DNA of 64,000 bases from Orlajensenia leifsoniae (GCF_004570845.1 NZ_SPQZ01000007.1:62001-126000); one strand, 5' to 3'. Numbered from the stretch's first letter, positions 1 to 9,444 are shown. Made by a program: numbers and translations. Notes: generated by a model from the sequence alone, not told the origin.

Positions 1-1087
1 TCGCGTACAGGTCGCCCAGAAGCATGGACACGGCGTTGCCGATGTCGAGTTTCGACCCGTCGGGAAGGTCGATCGGTCCCGTTGCGGCCATGATGTAGGA
101 CAGAGCGACCGTGTCCACTGCAATGACTCCATCCACCGCGACGCCGGTTCGTTGCTTCCACATCTCGTGCGCGATCTTCGAACTCAGGTCGAACCGGGGT
201 GTTCTCGTGAGGCTCTGCACGCGACTCCCGAGACCGTCCGGGTACGTCTCCTGGGATCCTGGCGGCATCCCGACGACCGGTCCCGGAAACGCTGGGAATG
301 CCTCGGCGGACCCTGACGACTGGCGCGTGATCGTGAGCGCGCCGTTGTCGGCGTGCACCTCGGCGAGGGAGTCGATGGTGCCACCGCCCGGCATCACCTC
401 TCCGCTGTTCTGGAAGAGCAGCAGGTAGTTCCGCGGGCCGTCGCCGCCGAGGACGGCAGGCAGCACCTTGAGTCCGTTGTCGACACTGACGATGGACGGG
501 CGGAGGGTGGCGATCTCGCCTGCAAGCCGGTCGATTCCGGCCGCGACCTGAGGAAGGAGGGCCGCCCGGTCGACGAGGCTCAGTCGCGCCCCACTCAGAT
601 CGGCCACCGTCAGAGCACGGGACACCGTCGTCGAAAGAGTCCTGACCGCCGCGAGGTCGATCCGTCCGTCGACGGGCCGGATGGCGTCGACTCCGACGTC
701 CGCCATCGGGATGACGACCTCGCCGGTCAGACGATCGGCCTCTTCCGCCGCGACTCGCACCGCAGCGAGGTTCTCACCGACCCACGGCATCCTCTCGACC
801 ATCGTCCAGGCGCGACTCTGGGTGGCCGCCCGGGCGCGTGCCGTATGCGTGCGCATCTCCGCGCCCGCTGCGGCTGCAGCGGCTGCGTCGCCGGATGTCG
901 CCGCCTTCTGCGCCGCCGCGGCGTAGGGGATCGCCTTCTCGAGTTCGTCCCTCGCCGTCAGGACCGAAGGCGTGACGGTGACCGCGAGCCAGGCCAAGCC
1001 GACGAGTACGGCGGCCAGGCTTACGGGCACCCAGAATCGCGCACTCCGCAGCAGCGGTCTGCGCACTCGTCGGGTCCGAGCACTCAT
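1..1087 (-). CDS. DUF4012 domain protein, 3' end outside window
   Basis: The reading frame starts at the ATG at 1087 and stays open to the window edge, giving at least 362 residues without a stop. An N-terminal basic stretch (RRVRRPLLRSARF) is followed by one membrane segment at about residues 18-40, then an Ala-rich helical part. The segment NYLLLFQNSGEVMPGGG, followed by a line describing an evaluation of data (EVHADNGALTI), is characteristic of the DUF4012 family of actinobacterial cell-surface proteins. Function is not known for the family; members often sit near polysaccharide or envelope genes. It is divergent from the secreted amidase-like gene at 1285. The C-terminus is missing only because the window begins here. 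Confidence 0.8.
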   Translation of the reverse strand, partial: MSARTRRVRRPLLRSARFWVPVSLAAVLVGLAWLAVTVTPSVLTARDELEKAIPYAAAAQKAATSGDAAAAAAAGAEMRTHTARARAATQSRAWTMVERMPWVGENLAAVRVAAEEADRLTGEVVIPMADVGVDAIRPVDGRIDLAAVRTLSTTVSRALTVADLSGARLSLVDRAALLPQVAAGIDRLAGEIATLRPSIVSVDNGLKVLPAVLGGDGPRNYLLLFQNSGEVMPGGGTIDSLAEVHADNGALTITRQSSGSAEAFPAFPGPVVGMPPGSQETYPDGLGSRVQSLTRTPRFDLSSKIAHEMWKQRTGVAVDGVIAVDTVALSYIMAATGPIDLPDGSKLDIGNAVSMLLGDLYA

Positions 1088-1284
1088 AGGACCTCAACGA
1101 TAGACCTGTGATGAGCGAATCTCAGGTCGGGTATGTGGAAACAGCCTCTCCGACTCGAATGCGAGCACGGTGCGTTGCACCGAGATGTCGCTGTACGCCC
1201 GCTCCGTGACATCATCGGAGAGCAGGAAGACGAGCTGCAGAGCCGCACTGATGGTCGGGTGCGTGCGCAGGAGGGTGCGACTTC

Positions 1285-3132
1285 ATGACTCTGTTCACCA
1301 ATCAGTCGGCCATCGCCTGCGCCCTGGCCGCCGCCATCACCTTCGGTGGGGGTGCCGCCCACGCGGATACCCTTCCCGACACACCGACCGCCTCGGCTAC
1401 GCCGGCGCCGACTGAGACCGCGCCGACTGAGACGCCGGCTGCAGCTGAGACATCAGCGCCCACCGAGCCGCCGCCGCCCACCGAGTCGCCCGCCGCGACG
1501 CCGTCGCCCGCTCAGACGACAGCGCCCAGCGAGACCCCGGCGCCCATCGAGGCGCCGGCGCCTTCGGCGGATTCCGATGACGGTGAGGCGGCCGCGGATC
1601 CATCAGAGGCCGCGATCGCGGCAGCCGCGCAGCGCGACGAAGCCACCGCCGTCATCGCAGCGGCGAAAGGGAACGCATCCTCCGCAACCATCTCCGTTCT
1701 CATCGCCGCCGTCGACTCGGTGACGGTCGCGCTCGACGGTGACGCCGACGATGCCACTCTCACAGCGCTCACGGCCGCGATGGGCGTCGCTCGGACGGCG
1801 GTCGAGGAGTCCGTGAACGTCTACACGGATGCCCGGGCGGCTCTCGCCGACCAGGGGAGCCTGATCGCAGCCGACCTGCCGACGGGGATCCTCGACGCCC
1901 AGAAGGCGACGGCTGCACCCCTCGCCGCGGCCCTCGCAGCGCTGGCTGCTGACGACGCCGTCGCCGCCGCCGCGGGCCAGGTGACTGCGTGGTCGGCGAA
2001 CGTCCGCGGGTATCGTCCGGCGAAGGCCACCGCCACGGGCTACGTCACCCAGATCACCACTCTGCGGAAGACCAAGTCCTACGCGGCTGCGACCATCGCT
2101 CGAGCCGCCGAGGTGGTGAACAGCAAGACGGCACTCATCTCGGCGTTGAGCGCCCCCGTCCCGCAGACCGCCACGCTGAATGCGGCATCCGCCCGGGCGA
2201 AGGCGGCGATCGCGGCGTGGAGGAAGAGCAACTCCGACCGCGGCTCCGCGTACAGGGAAGCTCTCGCCGTGAAGGCCACCGGCGCTGTCACCTCCAAGAA
2301 GTACGCCACGACCGTCAACGCCACCTACGCGAAGCGATTGACGTCGGCGCTGGACAAGCTGACCGCCGGCCTGAACACCACGACCATCGCCCAGCTGGGC
2401 ACCCTGACTCAGGCCGTCCGGTCGGCGAACACCACGGTGACCTCGGCCGCATCCTCCCTCGCTACGGCGAAGACCGTCTACGCGAACGGGATGAACGCCC
2501 TGCGGGTGTTCACGAAGGCGACAGCCGCCACCCGATCGCCGCTGTCGAAGGCGAACGCCGCGTTGAAGAAGGCGATCACAGCGAAGGCGTCACCTGTCAC
2601 GCTGAAGCGTCACATCACTAACGTGAGCTCGAGAGCCGCTGCGGCGAAGATCTCGCACACCGAGGCGCCGATCCGTGCCGAGCTGAAGTGGGTCGCCGAG
2701 AATGCCTGGTCTCGCTCCTATACGTGGGGCCACCCGTACATCTTCAACGAGGACTGCGCCAACTTCGCCTCCCACGCCCTCGAGGTGCGCGGCCTCGGTC
2801 CCCAGGTGCTGAACATCTCCTCCACCTCTCTCCGGAACCACCTCGTCGGGCGAGGGTTCCGGGAAACGGCCGACAGCCAGGCCGTGCGGAGGAACGTGAA
2901 GCTCGGCGATGTCATCCAGTTCGACTGGCGGAACAACGGACGGTACGCCGGCGACCGTGACCACACCGGCATCGTCACCCGCATCGACAGGAACGCGAAC
3001 GGCACGATCACCATCCGGTACACCGCCCACACCGACCCCGGCAACGACCCGAAGGTGAATCAGACGATCGAAGCGTCACTCGCCGACTGGGGGCACGACC
3101 GGAACGGCGGGGTGTTCTTCATCAGCATCTAG
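1285..3132 (+). CDS. secreted protein with C-terminal amidase_6-type (NlpC-like) domain
   Basis: 615 residues. The start is supported by AGGAGGG at 1269-1275, nine bases upstream. A signal peptide ends near AAHA (residue 27). Residues 30-95 are a Pro/Thr/Glu linker with repeated TETPA/TESPA units; about 100-450 is Ala-rich and helical, probably an extended wall-spanning stalk. The last 150 residues match the putative amidase domain: NEDCANFASHAL with the likely nucleophile Cys491, and DHTGIV with His560, then a terminal WGHDRNGGVFF. The role is inferred to be secreted peptidoglycan or peptide amidase activity; substrate unknown. It converges on the channel gene at 3150 with 17 bases between stops. 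Confidence 0.75.
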   Translation: MTLFTNQSAIACALAAAITFGGGAAHADTLPDTPTASATPAPTETAPTETPAAAETSAPTEPPPPTESPAATPSPAQTTAPSETPAPIEAPAPSADSDDGEAAADPSEAAIAAAAQRDEATAVIAAAKGNASSATISVLIAAVDSVTVALDGDADDATLTALTAAMGVARTAVEESVNVYTDARAALADQGSLIAADLPTGILDAQKATAAPLAAALAALAADDAVAAAAGQVTAWSANVRGYRPAKATATGYVTQITTLRKTKSYAAATIARAAEVVNSKTALISALSAPVPQTATLNAASARAKAAIAAWRKSNSDRGSAYREALAVKATGAVTSKKYATTVNATYAKRLTSALDKLTAGLNTTTIAQLGTLTQAVRSANTTVTSAASSLATAKTVYANGMNALRVFTKATAATRSPLSKANAALKKAITAKASPVTLKRHITNVSSRAAAAKISHTEAPIRAELKWVAENAWSRSYTWGHPYIFNEDCANFASHALEVRGLGPQVLNISSTSLRNHLVGRGFRETADSQAVRRNVKLGDVIQFDWRNNGRYAGDRDHTGIVTRIDRNANGTITIRYTAHTDPGNDPKVNQTIEASLADWGHDRNGGVFFISI

Positions 3133-3149
3133 TCGCCGAGAAGACCCGG

Positions 3150-4427
3150 TCAGGTCGACTCTGCAACGGCCACCGGCTCCTTGGGCAGGATCCGCAGCTC
3201 AGGCACGCCCGTCACCAGGAGCCACGTGGGAAGCACGATGACGCACAGGATCGGCAGCAGGGTGGTGTCTCCGGTCAGGGCGATCCCGAGGAACAGGGCG
3301 ATCCAGCCGTCGCGGGTGACGACGAGAACTATGCCGAGAACGCCGCAGGCGATGGCGAGCCCGATCGGCATGCTCGGGATCACGGAGTGGAAGAAGAGTC
3401 CGAGCGCCACTCCGATGAACACCGCCGGGAAGACCCGACCGCCTCGGAAGCCAGCGGCGGCCGCGATCAACAGCGCGACGAGCTTGATCACGGTGAACAG
3501 GGCCAGAGTCCCTGGCGAGTAGTCGCCGGGATTGTTGATGATCTGGCCGGCCTGCTCCAGCCCTTTGAACATCGTCAGAGGTCCGCCGATGATGGCGAGC
3601 ACACCGAGGACGGCGCCGCCGAGGGTGGTGAAGATCACGGGATTCCTCAGGGCGTGGAAGGCCCGGTGGATGAGCGGGAAGGCATAGACGGCGAGGATGC
3701 CGAGCACGGCGGAGACGACAGCGACCAGTGTGCCGGTCGCGAGGTCGATGGCTTCTGGAGTGCCGAACGGGGCGACCGTGAACGCCATAGGCGGCGTGCC
3801 CAGCACGTGCATCGTGAGAGCTCCCGCGCCGGCTGCAGCGACCGGGAGGAAAAGTCGATCCCAGAGCGAGCCGCCGGACTTCAGCGCCGCCACGATCCCG
3901 GTGAAGACGAGGGCTGCCGCGACCGGGGTGCCGAACAGGGCCCCGATCGTCGCCGCCGACGCGAGGAGCGCCACGAGCGGGGTCGGTACCGCCGTTGCGA
4001 ATCGTGCCACGGCGGTGACGGCCACGGCCGTGTTGATGGCGATGATCGGATTCTCCGGCCCCAGGCTCACTCCGCCAGCCAGCGAGATGGTGACCGCGAG
4101 CGCCAGTCCGGGCAGGACCCGGAGCGGAAGCGGCGGCGCAGACAACTCGGTGGTCGCGGAGTCCGGTCCGGCGTGGCCGGGCATCAGCCACACGACCAGG
4201 CCGACGGCAGCGCCCGTGAGGGTGAGAACCCCGAAGGTCCACCACGGTGTGTAGGGCTCAAGCCCCAGCGCATCGGGCCACGCGGTCCAGATCTGATCCG
4301 CGAGCAATCCCGAGATCTGATTGAGAAGCCAGAGGATGAGGGCCGAGACCACGCCGATCACGAGCGCGGGAATCGCGAGGATGGCGAGCGTTCGTGCTCC
4401 CGGCGGAGCGATCGAAGGTGTGGACAC
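3150..4427 (-). CDS. ClC-type chloride/ion channel family protein (YfeO-like)
   Basis: About 425 residues with ten or more hydrophobic segments. The ClC selectivity-filter motifs are present in variant form: GGVSLGPENP (the usual GREGP region, keeping the Glu) and RGGRVFPAVFIG (the GxFxP region). Length and the GPENP variant resemble the E. coli YfeO branch rather than canonical ClcA. The GTG at 4427 is chosen because AAGAGGAGG at 4440-4432 lies just upstream; the frame continues to an ATG at 4592, but that extension is Arg-rich with no homology feel and would overlap the divergent gene at 4591. Likely role: proton-coupled or passive anion transport across the cytoplasmic membrane. Confidence 0.85.
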   Translation of the reverse strand: MSTPSIAPPGARTLAILAIPALVIGVVSALILWLLNQISGLLADQIWTAWPDALGLEPYTPWWTFGVLTLTGAAVGLVVWLMPGHAGPDSATTELSAPPLPLRVLPGLALAVTISLAGGVSLGPENPIIAINTAVAVTAVARFATAVPTPLVALLASAATIGALFGTPVAAALVFTGIVAALKSGGSLWDRLFLPVAAAGAGALTMHVLGTPPMAFTVAPFGTPEAIDLATGTLVAVVSAVLGILAVYAFPLIHRAFHALRNPVIFTTLGGAVLGVLAIIGGPLTMFKGLEQAGQIINNPGDYSPGTLALFTVIKLVALLIAAAAGFRGGRVFPAVFIGVALGLFFHSVIPSMPIGLAIACGVLGIVLVVTRDGWIALFLGIALTGDTTLLPILCVIVLPTWLLVTGVPELRILPKEPVAVAEST

Positions 4428-4590
4428 CTGACCTCCTCTTTCCGCCACGCAGGGGCGCTTCGGACGGTAGGCCCCAAGGGAAGGCACTGTCAAGAGTCCG
4501 GCCCTGACCGGGGGACTTGTCGCGCCCGTGTTACGCCACCGCGCCGATCCTCGTCTTTCCCGGCGCGGCCGAGTCGTGGAGGATGGGCAC

Positions 4591-4800
4591 ATGATCGAAC
4601 CAGGGCTCTATCGCCATTTCAAGGGCGGCCTGTACACGGTCGTCGGTGAGGCCACCGACTCTGAGACCGAGCAGCCCGTCGTCGTCTACAGGTCGGCGGA
4701 CGGACGCCTGTGGGTTCGGCCTGCAGCGATGTGGACAGAGGTCGTGGAGCATGAGGGCGCGCTCGTGACGCGGTTCACTCCCATAGCGCACGAAGGGTAG
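4591..4800 (+). CDS. DUF1653 domain protein
   Basis: 69 residues. The sequence GLYRHFKGGLYTVVGEA near the N-terminus, then VVVYRSADGRLWVRP and a terminal RF, is the pattern of the small DUF1653 family, a compact beta domain of unknown function. The ATG at 4591 is preceded by TGGAGGA at 4576-4582. It stands alone, divergent from the channel gene. Confidence 0.85.
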   Translation: MIEPGLYRHFKGGLYTVVGEATDSETEQPVVVYRSADGRLWVRPAAMWTEVVEHEGALVTRFTPIAHEG

Positions 4801-4917
4801 GGAGGGACCGGCGCCTGAAGAGATGCCGAATGTTCACCATTCCCCACTTCCCTCGCCCCCCGGTCGGGGGCATACTCGATCCACACGGGTCGGGGGATCC
4901 GCGGAACGGGGGAGACG

Positions 4918-5001
4918 ATGGCGACTCAGATCGATCTGGCAATCCTGATCGCAGAGCAATTGGCAGCCGTCGCCGCAGCGGACGCAGAGCTCGGCGACTG
5001 A
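4918..5001 (+). CDS. possible small protein, 27 residues
   Basis: A short frame starting MATQIDLAILIAEQLAAVAA and ending in an acidic tail, preceded by GGGGGAGA as a possible ribosome binding site. It is Ala-rich with no recognised domain and could be chance in a GC-rich gap between the DUF1653 gene and the TetR gene. Listed because it is the only start with an apparent ribosome binding site in the 4801-5014 gap. Confidence 0.2.
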   Translation: MATQIDLAILIAEQLAAVAAADAELGD

Positions 5002-5014
5002 GCTCGACAGCGTC

Positions 5015-5587
5015 TCAGCCCGGCAACTCCTGGGCCGACGGCGTCCCGGGCGCGGGGGTGAGCCGGTCGATGACAGCGAGCAGGGCGTCGAGGTCCGTCG
5101 GGACGGCGACGGATGCGTCGAGCCCGACGTCGGCGATGGCCGAGTTGTAGTACAGGCCGTCACTGACGAGCATGATGAGCTGCGCAACGGCCGGGTCGCC
5201 CACGGCGTCCTCGATGGCCTCCAGCCGCCCCGCGTTCACGGCGGCGATCGCAGCCTTCGCGCCCTCGTGCCGGCCCTGGGCCAGTCGGTAGGCGCCGATC
5301 ATCGACCGGTCGAGTGGGGAGCCCGTGTCGACGGAATTGCGGATGAGGTGATCGACGGCTCCCGACGACGCCGTGCGGATCTGCTCGGCATCGAGGGCGG
5401 CCAGGTCGCGCAGGCGGTCGAGGAGGCCGGTGGCGAGGGCGTCCTTCGAGGCGAAGTGGTAGAGCAGGCCGCCTTTGGAGACTCCGGCCGACGCCGACAC
5501 CGCATCGAGGGTGGCCGCACGCTCTCCGCCGTCGATCAGCAGGTCCTGAAAGGCATCGAGGATGCGGTCTCGGGTCGTCGGGGGCAT
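5015..5587 (-). CDS. TetR family repressor
   Basis: 190 residues. The N-terminal DNA-binding domain is clear: ILDAFQDLLIDGGERAATLDAV, then GVSKGGLLYHFASKDAL as recognition helix region. The C-terminal ligand domain is not assigned to a ligand. It is divergent from the MFS exporter at 5708 with 120 bases between starts, and a perfect inverted repeat lies in that gap, so it very probably represses the exporter and itself, released by an exported compound. Confidence 0.9.
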   Translation of the reverse strand: MPPTTRDRILDAFQDLLIDGGERAATLDAVSASAGVSKGGLLYHFASKDALATGLLDRLRDLAALDAEQIRTASSGAVDHLIRNSVDTGSPLDRSMIGAYRLAQGRHEGAKAAIAAVNAGRLEAIEDAVGDPAVAQLIMLVSDGLYYNSAIADVGLDASVAVPTDLDALLAVIDRLTPAPGTPSAQELPG

Positions 5588-5647
5588 GGCGCAATCTTAA
5601 CGATCGTCGCCGCCCGTCCGGGAGACCAGCCGGGCAGGCTGGATAAC

Positions 5648-5667
5648 TGTACCGGGTAGACGGTACA
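5648..5667. promoter_or_regulatory. operator of the TetR/MFS divergon
   Basis: TGTACCG, six bases, CGGTACA: a perfect 7-bp inverted repeat in the gap between divergent tetR and MFS genes. A -10-like TACACT overlaps its right arm, so repressor binding would block the exporter promoter. Assignment to this TetR is by position. Confidence 0.7.
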
Positions 5668-5707
5668 CTAATCCCACGCCCACGATCCGAGAACACCGAG
5701 TACAGCC

Positions 5708-7285
5708 ATGACCATGCAGAACAGCACGCCCGCGACGGCATCCGTCGTCGTCCCTTCCGAGCACGACGGAGCCACGACCCGTACGGGAGCGAGCTCGTCG
5801 AGCGGCGCCCGTCGCCGCTGGTTCGCGCTCGCCGCCCTCATGCTGCCGGTGCTACTCGTCTCGATCGACAACACCGTGCTCAACTTCGCCCTGCCGGCCA
5901 TCTCGGAGGCACTGCAGCCGAGCGGCGTGCAGCTGCTCTGGATCATCGACATCTATCCGCTCGTGCTGGCCGGCCTGCTGGTGTCGATGGGGAGCCTCGG
6001 CGACCGTATCGGTCGTCGTCGCCTGCTGCTCGTCGGCTCCGTCGGATTCGGCGTCGTGTCCGTGGCCGCCGCCTTCGCCCCGAGCGGGGAGTGGCTCATC
6101 GGTGCCCGCGCGCTGCTCGGCTTCTTCGGTGCGATGCTCATGCCGTCGACCCTGTCGCTGTTGCGCTCGGTGTTCTCCGACCGTGACGAGCGCCGTCTCG
6201 CCATCGCGATCTGGGCGACCGGATTCGCGGCCGGAAGCGCCCTCGGCCCTGTCGTCGGCGGTATCCTGCTCGAGCACTTCGCCTGGGGGAGCGTCTTCCT
6301 GCTCGCCGTGCCGCTGCTGCTGCCGCTCGTCATCCTGCTGCCGCTCCTGGTGCCCGAGTCGAAGGACCCGAACCCCGGCCGCATCGACCTCCCGAGCATC
6401 GTGCTGTCGCTGCTCACCATGGTGCCCGTGGTGTTCGGCATCAAGAACCTCGCCGAACACGGCTTCGACCTGCTCGGCATCGGGTCGATGCTCGTGGGCC
6501 TGGCCGCGGGTGTCGTGTTCGTACGCCGACAGAACCGCATCCGGAACCCGATGATCGACATGGAGCTGTTCCGGCGCGGTTCGTTCAGCGGTGCCATCGG
6601 CGTGAACCTCCTCAGCGTGCTGGCGCTCGTGGGCGGTCTCTACTTCGTCTCGCAGCACCTGCAGCTCGTGCTCGGGCTCTCGCCGTTCGCGGCCGGTCTC
6701 GTGCTGGTGCCCGGGCTCATCGCCATGATCATCTCCGGCCTCGCCGTCGTGCCCATCGCCCGACGCGTGCGGCCTTCGCGCCTCGTTCCGGTCGCGCTGG
6801 TGATCTCCGCCGTCGGCTACCTGGCCGTTGCGCTCTCGGGCGGCCGCATGGACGCCGCCGGCATCGCGGTGGCGTTCGTGGCGCTCGGTATCGGGATCGG
6901 CGCCGCCGAGACCGTGTCGAACGAGCTGATCCTCGCGAATGCCCCCGCAGCCAAGGCCGGCGCGGCCTCCGCCGTGTCCGAGACGGCCTACGAGGTGGGC
7001 GCCGTGCTCGGCACGGCCATCCTCGGGACCATCCTCACCGCGTCGTACCGGGCGACTGTGGTGTTGCCCGAGGCCCTCGACGCCGCCCAGCGTCATGCGG
7101 CAGGGGAGACCCTCGGTGGGGCCGTGGCGATCGCGGACGAGCTTCCGGCGACGGATGCCGCCACTCTGCTCGCCTCGGCCACGGAGGCGTTCGGCAGCGG
7201 GGTGGGGCTCACCGCGTGGATCGGCTTCGCGCTCGTGCTGGGTGCTGCCGTCGTCGCCGCGACAACGCTGCGCCGGGCACGCTGA
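5708..7285 (+). CDS. MFS multidrug exporter, DHA2 (14-helix) type
   Basis: 525 residues with about 14 hydrophobic segments. After a 35-residue polar N-terminus comes SIDNTVLNFALPAISEAL (the first-helix motif of the DHA2 drug:H+ antiporters), LGDRIGRRRLLL (motif A) and GAMLMPSTLSLLRSVF (motif C region). Overall closest in appearance to the SmvA/QacA branch, which exports cationic dyes, quaternary ammonium compounds and antibiotics. Regulation by the divergent TetR repressor is indicated by the palindrome at 5648-5667. Confidence 0.9.
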   Translation: MTMQNSTPATASVVVPSEHDGATTRTGASSSSGARRRWFALAALMLPVLLVSIDNTVLNFALPAISEALQPSGVQLLWIIDIYPLVLAGLLVSMGSLGDRIGRRRLLLVGSVGFGVVSVAAAFAPSGEWLIGARALLGFFGAMLMPSTLSLLRSVFSDRDERRLAIAIWATGFAAGSALGPVVGGILLEHFAWGSVFLLAVPLLLPLVILLPLLVPESKDPNPGRIDLPSIVLSLLTMVPVVFGIKNLAEHGFDLLGIGSMLVGLAAGVVFVRRQNRIRNPMIDMELFRRGSFSGAIGVNLLSVLALVGGLYFVSQHLQLVLGLSPFAAGLVLVPGLIAMIISGLAVVPIARRVRPSRLVPVALVISAVGYLAVALSGGRMDAAGIAVAFVALGIGIGAAETVSNELILANAPAAKAGAASAVSETAYEVGAVLGTAILGTILTASYRATVVLPEALDAAQRHAAGETLGGAVAIADELPATDAATLLASATEAFGSGVGLTAWIGFALVLGAAVVAATTLRRAR

Positions 7286-7472
7286 GGCGAGGCCGCGAAC
7301 GCCCTAGCGGGCTTCCGCTGGCAGAGGCACAGACGCGAAGCGGCTGCGCCGAAGCCGAGGGCAGGCGGGTGAGGTGCGCTTCGCGGCGCTCGCTTCGCTC
7401 CCGTCGCTCTGCGGGCGGGGTGGTCCGCTTCGGCCGCCGACTTCGTCGGGGCCTCAGCGAGCGGAGCTCGCC

Positions 7473-7541
7473 GGCTGAAATGTCATGCGGAAAACGTGGC
7501 CGACCCTTTGTCGCCCAGGTTTTCCGCATGGCATTTCAGCC
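7473..7541. repeat. long imperfect hairpin between convergent genes
   Basis: Arms 7473-7495 and 7519-7541 (beginning GGCTGAAATG and ending CATTTCAGCC) are complementary over 23 bases with one mismatch, enclosing a 23-base loop. It lies between the convergent MFS and bioN genes. The preceding 7300-7470 is low-complexity GC-rich DNA rich in CGCTTCG/GCGGAGC words. It may act as a bidirectional terminator or be a REP/MITE-like copy; which is unknown. Confidence 0.6.
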
Positions 7542-7549
7542 CATAAGCA

Positions 7550-8140
7550 TCAGTCGTCGACGCCGCGGGCTATGAGCGCGTCGCCGAGTTCGTCGGCAGA
7601 TTGCAACGACCTCACGATGACGGGCACGGCGATGGCCCGAAGCGACCGGTCGACGCCGCGTGCGCGCCTGGCCTCGAAGACCGACCCCACGATCTCGCTG
7701 AGGAGCGGGATCGCGCGGATCGTCAGGGCGAGCAGCAGGCCCACCCGATCGGCATCGACTCGGGGCAACGGACGCAGCAGTGTCTCGACGGCGCCGAGCA
7801 CGGCCGACACCGTCGTCGTCAGCGTGAACAGCCCGGCGAGGGCCACGACGGTGACCACGCGCAGGGCCATGATGACGGCGGAGTCCCAGCCGACCAGCCA
7901 GCCGTTCAGCGGCACCGCTATCAGCAGCACCCAGAAGACCGGGCCCACGGCGCGGAGCGCGAGCCGCGGCGGGATGCCGGCGACGACGAAGAGCAGCGTC
8001 GTCACGGCGAGGGCGATGCCGAGTGCCTCGGGGGAGCGCAGGAACGCCACGACGGTGACGGTCACGATCAGTGTCAGCAGCTTGGCGACTGCCGGCATCC
8101 GGTGCAGCAGCGATCGCCCCGGGTGATAGAAGCCGTTCAC
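7550..8140 (-). CDS. bioN: ECF transporter transmembrane component (BioN/EcfT)
   Basis: 196 residues. Starts FYHPGRSLLHRMPAVAKLL, typical of the EcfT N-terminus, with about five membrane helices and the coupling-helix signatures SVFEARRARGVD near the C-terminus (the Ala-Arg-Gly/Ala-Arg-Arg motif that contacts the ATPase). The GTG start at 8140 overlaps the stop of the ATPase gene by 4 bases (GTGA), indicating translational coupling. With BioY and the ATPase it makes the biotin uptake complex in the cytoplasmic membrane. Confidence 0.88.
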   Translation of the reverse strand: MNGFYHPGRSLLHRMPAVAKLLTLIVTVTVVAFLRSPEALGIALAVTTLLFVVAGIPPRLALRAVGPVFWVLLIAVPLNGWLVGWDSAVIMALRVVTVVALAGLFTLTTTVSAVLGAVETLLRPLPRVDADRVGLLLALTIRAIPLLSEIVGSVFEARRARGVDRSLRAIAVPVIVRSLQSADELGDALIARGVDD

Positions 8141-8817
8141 CGGATCGCCGCTCGGTACAACTCGAGTGCCGGGCCCGGAGCGTCGTCGGCGACGACCCGG
8201 CCGTCCTCCATGACGATGACGCGCTCGAAGTCCTCGAGCAGCTCCAGCTGGTGCGTCACCACGATCAGCTGCTGGTGGAGGGAGCCGAGGTACTCGGTCA
8301 CGATGCGCGCGTTGCGGCCGTCGAGCAGCGTGGTGGGCTCGTCGGCGATCACGATCGACGGCTCGGCCACGAGCACGGCCGCCAGGGCGAGCAACTGCTT
8401 CTGCCCGCCCGAGAGCTTGTGGGCCGCGCGATCGGCCAGTGCGTCGAGGCCGAAGCGCTCGAGGGCGGCGTCGACACGGGCCGCGGCATCCGTCGCCGGG
8501 AGCTTCAGGCGGCGCAGGGAGAACGCGACGTCTTCGCGCACGGTGGGCATGACGATCTGGGTGTCGGGGTTCGTGAAGATGAATCCGACGCGGCGCCGCA
8601 CCTCGCGAGCGTGCTTCGCGACGTCCTGGCCGTCGACGAGAACTCGACCCGCCTGCGGGGAGACGAGGCCGTTGACGAGTCGCACGAGGGTCGACTTGCC
8701 CGATCCGTTGGCGCCGACCACGCCGATGCGCTGCTCGGTGAGCGTCAGGTCGATGTCGCGCAGCACGGCATCGTCGCCGAAATGATGGCTGACGCCCTCG
8801 AAGCGGATGTCTCCCAT
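8137..8817 (-). CDS. bioM: ECF transporter ATPase (BioM/EcfA)
   Basis: 226 residues, one complete ABC ATPase domain: Walker A GANGSGKST at residues 35-43, Q-loop TNPDTQ, signature LSGGQKQ, Walker B PSIVIADEP, and switch His in VVTHQ. It energises uptake of biotin bound by BioY. Three bases separate it from the bioY stop, and its own stop overlaps bioN, so all three form one minus-strand operon. A single ATPase gene implies a homodimer, as in classic BioMNY. Confidence 0.92.
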   Translation of the reverse strand: MGDIRFEGVSHHFGDDAVLRDIDLTLTEQRIGVVGANGSGKSTLVRLVNGLVSPQAGRVLVDGQDVAKHAREVRRRVGFIFTNPDTQIVMPTVREDVAFSLRRLKLPATDAAARVDAALERFGLDALADRAAHKLSGGQKQLLALAAVLVAEPSIVIADEPTTLLDGRNARIVTEYLGSLHQQLIVVTHQLELLEDFERVIVMEDGRVVADDAPGPALELYRAAIR

Positions 8818-8820
8818 GCG

Positions 8821-9444
8821 TCAGGCGTCGACGGCTGCGGTGGTCGCATCCGTCGACGAACCGTCGCGTCGGCGTCCCCATGGCCGCGGCGTGATGAGGC
8901 CGGGCCAGGCGCGGTGCACGGCTTTGGCCACCGAGACGGTGACCAGCACCTTGATCAGGTCGCCGGGCAGGAAGGCCACCATGCCGAGCGCGACGGCGCC
9001 GATCGGAGTGCCCGTCGTCACGGCGAGCCACGGGATGCCGATGAGATAGACCGAGAGGATGCCGCCCACTGCCGTGAGGCCGAGAGCCGGCCAGAACGGG
9101 TAGCGGGGAAGGAGGCGTGCGGTGAGCCAGCCGACGACGAACGCGCAGAGGATGAAGCCGAACAGGAATCCGCCGGTGGGTCCGAAGAGGATGCCGAGGC
9201 CGCCGGTGCCGCCGGCGTAGATCGGCAGCCCGATGGCGCCGAGCGCCACATACACGACGACGGCGAGGGTGCCCTTCTTCGGACCGATGATGGCGCCGGC
9301 CAGCAGCACGCCGAGGGTCTGGAGGGTGATCGGCAGCCCGAGTGCCCCCGTGGGAATGGCGCCGGGGAGGGTGAGTGCGGCGATGAGCGCCGCGAAGACG
9401 GCTATCTGGGCCAGGTCGCGAGCTGAGATGCGGGCGGATGCCAT
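8821..9444 (-). CDS. bioY: biotin transporter substrate-binding component BioY
   Basis: 207 residues from the ATG at 9444, matching normal BioY length; an extension to an ATG at 9528 is possible but lacks family character. About six membrane helices. The family motifs GALGLPITLQTLGVLLAG, GAIGLPIYAGG and FGPTGGFLFGF are all visible. It binds biotin in the membrane and works with the ATPase and BioN encoded directly downstream. Confidence 0.93.
   Translation of the reverse strand: MASARISARDLAQIAVFAALIAALTLPGAIPTGALGLPITLQTLGVLLAGAIIGPKKGTLAVVVYVALGAIGLPIYAGGTGGLGILFGPTGGFLFGFILCAFVVGWLTARLLPRYPFWPALGLTAVGGILSVYLIGIPWLAVTTGTPIGAVALGMVAFLPGDLIKVLVTVSVAKAVHRAWPGLITPRPWGRRRDGSSTDATTAAVDA

Noticed and set aside
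1168-1182. CGGTGC-GTT-GCACCG inverted repeat in the DUF4012/amidase gap
   Set aside because: 6-bp arms are expected by chance at this GC content; no promoter element aligns with it.
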